A stretch of 64,000 bases of DNA from Atriophallophorus winterbourni (GCA_013407085.1 JACCGJ010011207.1:24371-88370); one strand, 5' to 3'. Counted from the first letter of the stretch, positions 18,101 to 27,857 are shown. Notes: a model not told the origin generated them from the letters alone. Numbers and translations are program-made.

Positions 18101-21100
18101 TGGGTCTGCTAAAAAAGATATTTAAGAGTTCCATCCCCGAAACATTACCCGGGTGTGTGTCTTGTTATGAAATATTCGATCCAATCCTGGGCACCATGGC
18201 TGATGAACGATATAAAATTACCCGACAGGATTCATCATCGTGCGACAAAGTTGGTCTCCTGTTACAGAAATTTGATGTTTCAAGATCGAATATCAAAACT
18301 AAATCTACATGATTTTACCCAACGTCGGATACGGAGCGACCTCATGTTGGCATTTAAACTTGTGCACACTGAAAATCATACCATCAAACACTTGCTAAAG
18401 CTCAATGGCCTTACTCGAACATGAAAACATTCTTGATTGGATATTCGTCGTAATTTTTCTCGGTAAGAATTTGTTTCACTTGGAGCATTTTGTCTGAAGA
18501 AATCACACGCTCGGAATCTGTTGCGGTTTTCGCTTCTAAACTCGATGAGTATATGACGAACCATGCGGCATGTGACTGTCCCTATTGATTTTTGAGAGAT
18601 TATATATTTTTTCTCCATATACCTCGTCATCCTATTGCTATTGTTAGGCTTAGTGCTTTCTCTATCATAAACCTTTCCGAGTTCTGAGTTGTTTTGTATG
18701 CAGCTTTTATGCTACTCTAAACGTTTATATTCTGTGCTTATTCTAATACCGATTGCGATTTTAACCATATATTTTGCATCGCAAATGCTTTGTTTATCAT
18801 GGAAAAGAGTGCGAAAACGAATAATTTGTTCAAGCGTATACTTTTCCCTTAATCTACTTGAACATGTGTGTTCATGAATTGAAACAGGTTCATTGTGCAA
18901 TGCTTATACAATATTGGCCTCGAAGTTCAAGCTACATTCACAATTTATCCACTGCTTCAAGTCATGCGCTTGTGGGCTGTACGTAACGAAAAGCGTGCAA
19001 CTGTAAGGAATGAATAGGATTAGTTCTGAAAATATATTCCTGTATTTAGTCATCCAATAGAAAGCTTTCCGGTCATTTGAGAAACTTCGTGGATCGACCA
19101 ATGTATTGTGGTGCTCACATCCCCATCCGTTACACACCACTACCAGTTTCTGGCTATTTGCCGTCATCAGGTGGAGACAGTAAGATTAGGTTCAGTGAAC
19201 CTTGATCGACATTTATAGTTCTATCTTTCTATAGCTGTATCGAAATGCTCTAATTCTTCAATAAAACTTCTGCAATTACAAAATTTAAAACAACTGTTCC
19301 GTGGAGCAAGTTATGTGGTGCTAATGTTTTGAAAATTAATCAGAAATATCGACGGGTGCTCACGCTTGAATGCAAAGCTCCAGAGCTATAAAATCATTTT
19401 ATACCCCGGAGGCTGCAAATCAACCATTTCATCTGGTTCTAACGATAAGCTTTCCCAGGAAGACGGGCTACAGTATCTCTAATCTGGTTTCCTTGAAACC
19501 ACATCGTACTGAATCGACTAAATAGACTTAGCTTATTTTGGAAAATGTGACCGATCGGAGAATCATATTCTTGTGTTTTCTCATACGTTATCGATTGTAG
19601 GCGCTTAGTAGGTTAAACGTTACATTTGACATGTAACGTAGAACGCTATGTAACGCGATCGAATATCGCCGTGGTTGTTTATGTTACATCACGTGACTCT
19701 AAGACGCTCTATGTGGAGGCCTTGGTTGTTTGATCTGCAATGGAGAAATCTAGTGAATTCCGTAACTAGACCATCACGCTGCTATGCTATGCTATGCTCA
19801 ATAATTATTTGCTTCTAAACAAGAAATATTTTGCCGACCTCAACCAATTGAGGGAAAATCAATTCCTTGTTCCACCTGAATTCAACCTATTTTAATTACC
19901 GTATGAAAAATCCGCTGTAGTCACGTAACGACCATTTGTAATAACGAGGAATGAACATGAAGCGATAAGTCTGCAACTTGGCGGAGGAGTGAATTTAGTA
20001 CTTGCCAATGCACAGGTACGCCGAAGATATTAAAAGACGCCAATGATGAAAAATCTGCATCTGCATGCATTTCGTTCATATACACACCCGACCGGTTTCG
20101 TGCTAAAGCCCTCATCAGGTAAGATCTGTATCCACATGTCTTTTGTATACCAGGGACAAGTTTTTAGACGGACTACCGGATACTTGGAAACACGAGATCT
20201 TTCTATTATATAATTCAATCAAGGTTTTCTGAGGTCAAATGTGTATTAGAAAGAGAAATGTTTGACAAATTGCAACATTTCAATGACCGATCATAAACCT
20301 TACGCGATACTTCTTATATTTCAATAAAACATTTATTCAAATACCGCGAGTCACAAAATACACGTAGCACTCGGTAACACTAAAAATTCCCAATTCCCGT
20401 ATTAGCTTTCGTCGATATTTTATTGTGTAAATGTCAGTTTCCTTTGGAACGCGCTCCCGAAACTATTGTTACCACTCCCAGCGTCGAAACATTCATTCGA
20501 AATTTAGACACTTATTTGTTGCAAACGATTTAACGATCCCTGCGTATTGACTCGTGGTAAGTATTCAACTGGACAATACTTGACTTTACATAATTATTTT
20601 TATTCCTTTTTTCATGAACGAATATATAAAATGATATGGTAATTGTGAAGCTATGTACTTTTTGCGACCATAAATTCTTGAATCTTAAGGTTGAAAAAAT
20701 TGCTATTACTTCGCGCGCGTGGGTAAATACATTCTGTTCTAGGTCTAAAAGCGTGATTCAGAAGCGGTGCAAAGAAAATGCCGAAAAGCGTGGGAACATG
20801 CCAGAGTGGAAGGAACGAGTTTGACCATAAATTCGTGAATCTGAAATAGGTGAATCTCAAATAGGTCAAGCCAAATTTGAAATCTGAATGTCCTGATGGG
20901 ATATGTGAATGAAGAATCGAACTTTCAGGAGTAAACTGGAGACGAAATATGAAAACACATTTTTGTCGTAATTTGTATTGGATCTACGCTATCGACGGTT
21001 ACATATACGTTGATATAACCACAGCGATTTGCATCAACCTTGCTCACCTTGAACCTTCGTCCCATTAGAATGGGATCGCTGGGGTTAAAATCCTTCAGGG

Positions 21101-23805
21101 CGTGCAGCAGATTTTCCATGACAATGTACGTATCATCGTCCGCTTTCAGCAAGTAGTCAAATGCATCGCCATAAAGTCGTAAGGCTAATCGCATTCCGAA
21201 TTTTGTCTTGTCCCACAGGGAGTCGCGGCCTTCTTTCTCGACAGCGACTGTGAATGCAGATTTTATTGATGTTTATTTATTGAATCAATAAATGTTCGTA
21301 GAGATTCGACTATTATTTTTACCAATAACCATTTAAAAATTGCGTTGTCTGAGACGATATAGTGTCTGGTAATTCACTGCCATAAACTCAATTAAAGAAT
21401 ATTTGCGCTTGTTCCATATGCCTACAAAATATCCATAGAAAATTATTCATACACTGTAGTTTGATTGTTCGCTGGCGGCTGCCACTATAGTTATGATGAT
21501 CAAATTTGTAAAAAACGCGATGAAAACCTTCTATACGAAGGGTACTTTATGTTGATAATGTCGTATTAATCGAATTTTCAGTGTGAACTACTTCAGAATT
21601 ATTGATCATAATTCCGTTTCACTGGTATCATTCATCCAAGATCGCATAAAATTGGTCATCCCCGTGATTTGTTTGCTAACGGCACCACTCACTCTCGTCA
21701 CCTGAAAGCGGGGTGGTTTTCAATAGTACTCCAAACAATGAGGATTTTTTCACGCTAAAAGCTCATCCTCGTAGTCTCATTGCTTGTCGAATATTATCTA
21801 GTAGCGTTAATGAATGTGTTGAAGAGATATTGCAGATTTTGAAAAAAACAATTTCACTGGGTATTTTGAGTGAAGTTCAACATTTGTCGAGTAGGAATAT
21901 TGACTGCCCAGTCCGGGAGTTTTCCTCAAGTTAGATTTCCGAAGACAATTTCCATGATTGGATATAGTCACATGGCAATGGAGGTTTGAGATAAGGGTTT
22001 TCATTCCCCTAAGTGAACAGCCTTCATGGATTTACTAGCTCCATCTGCGAGAAGCAAAATAGATTTGAGGTGCCAGTCAATCGCCTTTACTCCTTATGCT
22101 GTAAGTAGAAGCAGTTTCGCCGTGTCACACAGGACCACGCAATCAAGCCAGGAGCTGGAATTGGTTGTTAGAGGATATTAAGACGCGCTACATTAGAGCA
22201 TTTTTGGAAATGGGAGCTTATAATAAAAACCAATCCGGCTATGTTAACCTTGGCACCACGGTCTTTGGTCCATATATTTTTATTATCCACGGAAGCGGAA
22301 TGGAGTGTCCTCTCGATTGATGCGCTGACATGCACGCCAGATCAATATTATGTCTGTAATTAAATAAATCACGATCACTGTTCCATTTTCCCAGCGAAGA
22401 ATTAGGGGGGACCTTATACTTCATGACGAAATATTTCACGCATCAAATACTCACATATCGAGTTTATAAACGAGCAGACATACTAAATGCCCGGGCCCAC
22501 GATCATATGCTTGCCGTACACGGTTTCCACCAAAGCACAATTTCATTCGTTTCGTTTCTGTTTTGCCTGGAACAGTTGACCTCCAACTCTTACCAACACA
22601 AAATATTGCTCGAGTTTGAGGCTGAAATTGAAGAGATTTAATAAGTTGTTTTTTGGAAGCTTCATGCTCTATGTTGTCTCATTTTCAGTGGACGTTTCTT
22701 GCTGTACTTGTATTTTAATTTGTACCATTTTGCTTTTATGGGTTCACCTAATAATTTATAGAGCATTAAGCACGAATTACCTTGATTTGCTTGCATTTTC
22801 TAATTTTTTAGTAAAAATTCATAAAATCACTTGTGTTATCGATATTCACTTGGATGTTAGTTAAAACATTTCGTATACGTAAACTTAAGCGAACATTTTG
22901 GTAACATACCCACTGAGGGAAGATTACTGTCATGTTCACTGCTTAGGAAATAATGGACCGTGCATCGTGGAGCCCAAGTTTCTTTCACTGCTATCGCCTT
23001 TGAAGCATGGTTCATCGGTGAAGTTAAAATCATGCACAACACTCGAGGTTGCTTAGCATTTCCCTGATTCCGGTTCTCAATGCGTTTTCCTAAAATTGAA
23101 AGGTCAATATTACGTTCCATTTGCACCTTCAGTTATTGTATGTTATTGAAGATTTTGAATTTTATATTCAACCAAACAAATATTATGATTAAAAATTGTG
23201 TACTAGACTATTCAAGCAATCGTTCCACAGGGTTTCGAAGTTGACTTTATGTCTCGAACCACCCGAACCAAAATTGAATACTAAAGTTGTATAACCATGT
23301 TCGAACGGGTTATATATATATATATATATGTCGAATAGAATTTTTTAATAATCCAACAACAAATCTTAAATATAAAAATCGTTTACAAGGAAGCATCATT
23401 ATGCATGGCGGGATGCAATGAACTACGGTTTTCTAAAACAATACCTCCCGTTTATACCCACCCAATGAATATGTATAACCGTAATGCATCATTTTGTTGT
23501 AGACGTGAACATAAACGAAAGTAAATCTGATGAGTTTAAAGTTCTGCATATGATTAAAAGCAGGTGATGTTAACAAAACTATGCCAGTCCTAATGCTAAA
23601 ATTTTCCTTCAAATTATTGACGTAGATATGTCAAGCCAAATATCCGCTTTAAATATAAAAATAACAGGTTACCATAAAAGTGTTATTTAGCATGTGTTAC
23701 TACAGACGCTTTTAAAAGCATCAGTATTTAGTCGACAGTACAACTGACTTTGTAATGTTTTGTAACAACACAAACTATTTACAGGACAAAATATCGATCT
23801 GAATT

Positions 23806-23859
<54 letters not shown>

Positions 23860-24314
23860 GTGCTAGGAATCTAATTCAACTTCAATAATTCACGTAAATT
23901 TTTATTTTTTACAGATTTAAATTTACACAATATGGCAATGGGTTTTATTAGTAATTTTAATCCGTACATCGAAAAATGAATTCCGGAATCATGATCTTGT
24001 TATAAAGTGTAATTTAAATTTCAAAATCTCTAATTAGGCTCAAGAAAAATCGATTTCAACGGGGTTTCGGTTCGAAAAATGCATTTCTTGACTCACTTCC
24101 TATTTTTAGGGAACACCACTCGAACGAACTCTTGTACTTTGTATTAACACTTGCCTGAATAATTACTGGTGCCCCGGGGCCCAACAATTTTCGTATTAAC
24201 ATCCACGATTCGGTAAATACGTTGATTCTCACCGGTTTCATCGAAAGTCAAGTACGTGATCAAAAACCCTACACAAATCCCAACCACGAAATACGCACCA
24301 ACCGGCAATTTCAT
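11968..24314 (-). CDS. C1GALT1: core 1 beta-1,3-galactosyltransferase (T-synthase), complete six-exon gene
   Basis: Adds galactose from UDP-Gal to GalNAc-Ser/Thr, making the core 1 (T antigen) O-glycan in the Golgi. Coding exons are 24314-24155, 23089-22910, 21247-21048, 16037-15896, 13439-13285 and 12105-11968, lengths 160, 180, 200, 142, 155, 138. Every junction closes in phase, giving 975 nt and 324 residues (human 363). The product is a type II protein with a short cytosolic N-end 'MKLPVGAY' and a signal anchor 'FVVGICVGFLITYLTF'. It then has 'PRVLCMILTSPMNHASKA' and 'VKETWAPRC', the DDD metal site in 'LLKADDDTYIVMENLL', 'GRRFK', 'GYPSGGAGYVISR', 'AEDVEIG', 'FHPF' and 'NNCCSNRSISFHYV', all family landmarks in order. 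Introns are 1 to 5 kb and full of repeats. Intron 1 needs a GC donor. T-synthases of vertebrates need the chaperone COSMC; none is seen here. Confidence 0.93.
12106..13284. other. C1GALT1 intron 5 with LINE tail relic
   Basis: Bounded by donor GTAAGT at 13284 and the acceptor before 12105 (minus strand). Contains the plus-strand LINE tail relic at 12420-12900; the rest shows no coding signal. Confidence 0.7.
12420..12900 (+). mobile_element. LINE 3' tail relic
   Basis: Encodes 'LYGSETWTIHARHEGK' and 'NAFHLRNIRRLL', the classic post-RT LINE segment, then with stops and shifts a 'KSGR' stretch and 'cgtttgcaaggagatatgaa' (KRDMKAL). The terminal 'gtgatgtacatctatggtcg' recurs at 6.5 and 11.1 kb. 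Heavily decayed. Confidence 0.7.
13285..13439 (-). CDS. C1GALT1: C1GALT1 exon 5
   Basis: Acceptor 'tatttccttgacag' and donor AAT|GTAAGT. G from exon 4 plus GA gives Gly, then 'KCAQHVGVRMVDSLDADG' and 'LERFHPFPLG', matching the family's 'GRCME..nVeagDSRD..GKEtFHPFvP'. Phase 1 in, phase 0 out. Confidence 0.92.
14253..14314 (+). repeat. 30 bp direct tandem repeat
   Basis: 'ggtttaatgaattttcagtc' plus 'taatatatat' occurs twice in a row, separated by 2 bp, with no mismatch. Recent local duplication. Confidence 0.85.
15284..15554 (+). repeat. direct duplication of about 115 bp
   Basis: 'gcttacactgataggc' to 'agaaccttgtcaat' (15288-15398) recurs, with small changes and a 7 bp deletion, at 15446-15552, about 150 bp downstream. 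Lies in C1GALT1 intron 4. Confidence 0.75.
15896..16037 (-). CDS. C1GALT1: C1GALT1 exon 4
   Basis: Acceptor 'tctccccctgggacag' phase 0; donor ATTG|GTGAGC phase 1. Encodes 'TIVRQGYPSGGAGYVISR' and 'WAEDVEI', the GGAGYvlS and 'iEDlalG' acceptor-side motifs of the family. The frame stays open past the donor for a few codons, which are not coding. Confidence 0.93.
16741..16792 (-). ncRNA. hammerhead ribozyme, family D, intact core
   Basis: Minus strand: CUGACGA (16786-16780), extra A, stem II GCUUCUG with CAGAAGU (7 pairs, basal G-U), GAAA (16761-16758), ACGU, U17, predicted cleavage 16754^16753. Stem I has only three clean pairs (UGG.../ACC...), so activity may be poor. Confidence 0.6.
17464..17507 (-). 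ncRNA. hammerhead ribozyme, family A, intact core
   Basis: Minus strand: stem I CCAC (17503-17500) with GUGG (17469-17466); core CUGACGA (17499-17493); stem II GGC/GCC with a C-A mismatch at its base and AAACA loop; GAAA (17479-17476); ACCGGU; A17. Predicted cleavage 17470^17469. Outside it, 'gctcacatccccatccc' is shared with the copy at 19.11 kb. Confidence 0.7.
17944..18680 (+). mobile_element. LINE RT C-terminal relic
   Basis: Encodes 'EKDPGISVSCNLKPGHHCRR' then 'CRILGLLKKIF', and in the next frame 'SWAPWLMNDIKLPDRIHHRA' with 'TQRRIRSDLMLAFKLVH'. These are the standard thumb and C-terminal segments of Jockey/CR1-type LINE reverse transcriptases ('EKDLGV.vs.nLKps.HC', 'RRLRGDLI'). Frame shifts throughout; dead. 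Similar to the minus-strand relics at 60.3 and 28.1 kb. Confidence 0.75.
19135..19178 (-). ncRNA. hammerhead ribozyme, family A, intact core
   Basis: Minus strand: stem I CCAC/GUGG; CUGAUGA (19170-19164); stem II GGC/GCC (AAAUA loop, basal C-A mismatch); GAAA (19150-19147); ACUGGU stem III with one wobble; A17, predicted cleavage 19141^19140. Confidence 0.7.
20084..20125 (-). ncRNA. family B hammerhead, core intact but stems weakened
   Basis: Minus strand has CUGAUGA (20118-20112), stem II GGGC/GCAC with one mismatch and UUUA loop, GAAA (20099-20096), ACCGGU, C17. Stem I has one clean pair only. Probably inactive. Confidence 0.5.
21048..21247 (-). CDS. C1GALT1: C1GALT1 exon 3, DDD catalytic site
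   Basis: Acceptor 'ctgcattcacag' and donor AAG|GTGAGC. Encodes 'AVEKEGRDSLWDKTK', 'LRLYGDAFDYLLKADDDTY', 'LKDFNPSDPILMGRRFK'. The DDD motif binds the metal ion and UDP-Gal in this GT31 family. Phase 1 in, phase 0 out. Confidence 0.95.
21248..22909. other. C1GALT1 intron 2
   Basis: 1.66 kb between GTATGT and 'cattcacag' on the minus strand. I see no coding or repeat signal I can name. Confidence 0.6.
22910..23089 (-). CDS. C1GALT1: C1GALT1 exon 2
   Basis: Acceptor 'gacctttcaattttag' and donor GTATGT at 22909. Encodes 'QPRVLCMILTSPMNHASKA', 'VKETWAPRCTVHYFLSSEHD', 'NLPSV', the family's 'RvLCwv.TgP.n...KA.hvk.TWa.RCn...fmSSe' block that opens the GT31 domain. Phase 1 at both ends. Confidence 0.93.
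23090..24154. other. C1GALT1 intron 1 with two AT microsatellites
   Basis: Begins with GCAAGT on the minus strand. Contains (TA)n at 23310-23329 and a longer (AT)n at 23813-23852. No other feature seen. Confidence 0.65.
23813..23852. repeat. (AT)n microsatellite
   Basis: About 20 AT units in a row, within C1GALT1 intron 1; likely length-polymorphic. Confidence 0.95.
24155..24314 (-). CDS. C1GALT1: C1GALT1 exon 1, signal anchor
   Basis: ATG at 24314-24312. Encodes 53 full codons: 'MKLPVGAYFVVGICVGFLIT', 'YLTFDETGENQRIYRIVD', ending 'GTSNYS' plus one base. One hydrophobic helix of about 16 residues near the N-end is the type II Golgi anchor. The frame runs into TGTTAA shortly after; the only exit in the phase required by exon 2 is CAG|GCAAGT, a GC donor. 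The first GT (AA|GTGTTA) would break the frame. Confidence 0.85.
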
Positions 24315-24336
24315 GCTGTGGGAAGATGTGTATTAT
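24315..24336 (-). promoter_or_regulatory. 3' splice acceptor directly before the C1GALT1 start codon
   Basis: Minus strand reads 'acacatcttcccacag' then C then ATG. A consensus acceptor 1 nt before the initiation codon fits either a 5' UTR intron or a spliced-leader trans-splice site, which flatworms use. The promoter is therefore not placed. Confidence 0.5.
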
Positions 24337-24394
24337 ACAGAAAATGTATGGCTAGACATAAACAATGTAATAGAAAATATTAGTGACCGATCGG

Positions 24395-26190
24395 AGAATC
24401 AAAATCATGAAAAATGTTTGTAATGATTCGGTGTGAGCAGTTTATTGGTAACGTTTCGTCAGACCAATAGTGTCTGTACGAACAGAGATCAAGCTTAAAT
24501 TTCATATACCTGACCAATCCTAAGCTGGTTAAAATCTGTACAGGCCATGGTGGGTTTTTGTTTAAAGTCAGATTTTTATTAATAAGTAGTATATGATGTT
24601 CGAAAAACAGGACAGAAGAACACGACTGGTTTTGCGATTATTGCCGCTCATCAGGTATGTGTATCCCTGACCCGACATTCGAACGTCGTTCTTACTTTGG
24701 GTTAAATCCATTTATTTGCGATTTCGAGGATAAATCCTCATTTGCAAATTGAAATTTAGCTTTTATATTGGGACTAATCTAAGTCCCACAGTTGGTGCAA
24801 TGTAGCACCGATAACTGTTTGGAATATTTTTGCAACATTCAAATAACAGCAGGATGGTAGTTTTTGTTTAAAGTGGGTGGGTGGGTGCTGCGCTCGTTAA
24901 GATAGACAAGCGCGATCAATATCAACTGACGCACTACATGCTATAAATTTCCTAATAGTTTTGGTCGTGGTAGGCGTGAATGACATCTGCTGGCAAATTA
25001 TCTCGATTGCGTAATCGATGCGCACACCAGATGTCACGTACGGTAATGTTTATCCGCTGCAGAACCGGACGTTATTCGGGAACACATATTCTTTCATTGA
25101 GAACCCTTTTGAGTTCGTTCGTCACTTGGATACAATAACGTTTAACAAGTATAAGTTGATGGTTAGCTTCGACGTAAACGCCTTGTTCACCAGTGTATTC
25201 ACCACGAGCGCTTCAAAATTTAGCAAAAAATGTACGATTCAGACACGACCTTGACAGATCGTACAAACTTGAGTGTACAGCAAATCGTCAACGGTATAAC
25301 GAATTGCCTAATTATGAACCACTTCTTGTTTAATGGACAGTTACACAAGCAAACGGAAGGTCTAGCACTGAGTTTATCTATTTCCCCAGTGTTAGCGAAT
25401 ATGTACTTGAAAGTTTTTGAAAAATTAGCTCTAAAAATATATCTCTTCGGCCAAAGATATGTTTGCTTTATATCTATGATACATTGGTCATCATAAATTG
25501 CGACAGATTTGAAACGTTCCATAGTTTCCTTAACAACTTGGATCCCAACATCCAAGTTACAAGTCGACAGAAGGGACACTTCCATTCTTGGACTGTCTCG
25601 CGCGAAAGCATAATGGTAAAATAAGTATTAATGTCTATCATACGCCAATGGACACAGATGTGGTCTGGCGGTACTCGTCAGCGCACCCCAAATAGTATTT
25701 GATTCAGTTGGGGAAATTGCTGTTCTACAAAGTTTTAGACTGAGCATTGATACCCCCGATAAAAAAAGCCCATTAAGGAGGTAATCGTCGGCTTGCTGAT
25801 CATGCTGGGTAAAATACCAAGCACTCAAAACGGGAAACGTTTGGCGTGCAAAAGTTTCCTTACCTTCTGCTAAGGAACCGTTAGAGGGGATAAGTCGAAT
25901 CTTCAATAACGCCGGTATACCAGTAACGTATAAAAGTGGTAGAACGCTCCGATCTTTATTGACGCATCTCAAAGATAAGGCACCTTCAATCTACGCGACG
26001 AATTGCGTATATAAAATCAGCTGCAAGGGTTACTTGGGTGTATTCCGGAGTTCTTAACCAGCTTAGAATTGGTCAGGTGTATGAAATTTAAGCTTGATCT
26101 CTGTTCGTACTGACACCCTTGGTGAGAAGGAAAATGTTACCAATAAACAGCTTTTACAGACTCATTACAAACATTTTTATTATGGCTAGA
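24395..26190 (+). mobile_element. Penelope-like element PLE2 relic with inverted ends
   Basis: Left end 24395-24525 and right end about 26045-26190 are inverted repeats; they share 'cgaacagagatcaagctt' and 'gaccaatcctaagctggtta' (reverse at right). Between them RT fragments read 'LMVSFDVNALFTSV' (25160 region) and 'GLALSLSISPVLANMYLKVF' (25370 region), the PLE forms of RT motifs A and the 'G.aMGsPiSPvlAnlYM' block. YVDD-like sequence follows with breaks. The left end carries a family D hammerhead with most of its core deleted (24436-24480). A family C unit is inserted at 24569-24859. Confidence 0.7.
24569..24859 (-). mobile_element. family C hammerhead unit inserted in PLE2, 15 bp target duplication
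   Basis: The 15-mer 'gtttttgtttaaagt' occurs at 24554-24568 and again at 24860-24874, exactly flanking a 291 bp block. That block is the reverse of the family C unit at 3.46-3.77 kb. Its ribozyme (24617-24661) has CUGAUGA (24654-24648), but GAAA is preceded by A instead of G12 and the fold is dead. The unit's 3' end on its own strand is 'ttattaataaaaatctg', holding AATAAA. No coding frame. Resembles non-autonomous hammerhead retroelements ('retrozymes'). Confidence 0.75.
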
Positions 26191-26808
26191 CGTAATTTAG
26201 ATAGCATCGATTTGTAATCTGAAATAAAGAAAATTTGATAAAAAAATATATTCCAAAAATATCGATCCCAAAAGCGTTCCAGTGTAAATTTTTCGCGATT
26301 TAAAACAACTAAATGTGTACAAGGAATGGATTCGTAATAAAGCAAAGAGTGATAGGATAACATAAAATCAATTAAATATGGTTAAATTAATGTTTCAAAA
26401 ATATAGTTAATGCATAAGCCATATATGAATCAAATATAGTAATGAAAACTTTGTTAAATGAATAGTGAACGAATTCTTGCATCAGTGATATTTCAAACGA
26501 ATTTCACCCACGCAAAATGCATGCGTAATCTCTTTAATAAATTGACAGCATAGAATGGTTTCTTTGATTATGAATCCTATTTTTTGCTTCGGTAAACAAA
26601 ACTGTGGGTGTCCAAGCAAAGAAGTTGTCACTTTTTGATACATTCAAGTTCTCAATGTGTACATTGTTTGCAAGATGACAAAATCTTGTCTATAATGTAT
26701 TCTATCTTAGTCTTTTTTCCAAAGTTGTGTCAATTTTTCAAAGGGAATATATCCGTAGCTCAGGATGTGGATGGTGTTCACCTTGTGTTCGCCGAGCTTG
26801 CGTAGTTG

Positions 26809-26856
26809 ATCTTGGACGTTTCGTCATCAGGCTAGATGACATCATCAGCAAAACTT
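26809..26856 (-). ncRNA. hammerhead ribozyme, family E, intact core, PLE1 end
   Basis: Minus strand: stem I UUUUG (26853-26849) with CAAGA (26814-26810); CUGAUGA (26848-26842); one extra U; stem II GUCAUC/GAUGAC, 6 bp, loop UAGCCU; GAAA (26822-26819); ACGU; C17. Predicted cleavage 26815^26814. The second strand of stem II itself contains CUGAUGA. Confidence 0.75.
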
Positions 26857-27810
26857 CTTTCGAAGCGTCTTGTAGTTGAAATTCGTTGGTTATTATACCG
26901 TTTGCCTGTCTGTTCACGGTCACTCCCGCGGATTGGTCGAGTTCATGTTATGCCTTCTCCATGAGCGGTTTCTCATTGGTCCATATGTTGCAGCCAGTTG
27001 GAGATGCTGATTAATTGAATTCGTTGTTGAGTGCCAAGCTTCCAGAAATTCTCGCGTCCTTCGGTCGTTTTCTCTGGCTAATATTATTGTCCCAGTCGAA
27101 CTGATGCCCAGATTGATCAATATGTATTGAAATCAGTGAATTCCGGTCATGTCTGCGTACGGCCAGCTGGTGTTCATGTAGTCTTGAGCTGAATTTGCGA
27201 CTTTTTTGTCCGACGTAGTTTTTTCGCAGTCTCTGCATGAAATCTTGTAGGCGATATTCGACTGTTCTTCTTTTGCCACTTTGTCTTTCGTGTTGTTGAA
27301 GTAGTTGCGAAGTGTTGATACTGGTTTGTGCGCGATGTCGATTCCAAGTGGCCGAAGTACCCGAGCTGCGACTTCGGAGATATGTTGGATATTTGATAGA
27401 GTGTGTCTACTTCTGTTTTCTTCTGGGTTTCTTTTTTGTGGGCGGTTAAACCTGTTGCGTAGTATGAAGCTTCTTGGATATCCATTTTTCTGGAACACTT
27501 TAAACAGATATTCTTCTTCTTTTCTTCTCAGTTCATCCGTACTGCAGTGGGTTGCCGCTCTTTTGAATAGGGTTCTGACACAACTGCGTTTGTGAGTGAT
27601 CGGGTGCTTGCTGTGAAAGTTCAGTATTTGATCGGTGAGTGTGGTTTTCCGGTAGACGCATTTCTCTAACGTTCCTTTGCTTGTCCGCTTCACTTGAACA
27701 TCCAGAAATGGTAAACAGCCGTCAACTTCAGTTTCCTTTGTGAATTGGATTCCAGCAAATACACAATTGAGCAGTCGATGTGATTAATCCAGTTCTGTTC
27801 TCTTCATAAT

Positions 27811-27857
27811 CACGCTGATGATGTCATCTAGCCTGATGACGAAACGCCCAAGATCAA
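27811..27857 (+). ncRNA. family E hammerhead, other PLE1 end, likely inactive
   Basis: CUGAUGA (27815-27821), extra U, perfect GUCAUC/GAUGAC stem II and GAAA (27841-27844) are kept, but stem III reads ACGC and stem I has a mismatch at its second pair. Inverted partner of 26809-26856. Confidence 0.6.

Larger units (their letters stand above)
16038..21047. other. C1GALT1 intron 3, repeat-filled
   Basis: 5.0 kb, the longest intron. It holds family D (16.75 kb), A (17.46 and 19.14 kb) and B (20.1 kb) hammerhead units and a plus-strand LINE relic (17.94-18.68 kb). 'gctatgctatgctatgctca' near 19781 is a short tandem. No host exon could be supported. Confidence 0.7.

Noticed and set aside
18185..18215. 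'ctgatga' followed by 'acgatataaa' as a hammerhead core
   Set aside because: Codes for the LINE block at 18.2 kb; no stem II and no GAAA box at the right distance.
26920..27120. Minus-strand frame as a separate small gene
   Set aside because: It is the frame-shifted end of the PLE1 GIY-YIG region.
27305..27595. Plus-strand Ser/Leu-rich frame
   Set aside because: Antisense of the PLE1 coding part.
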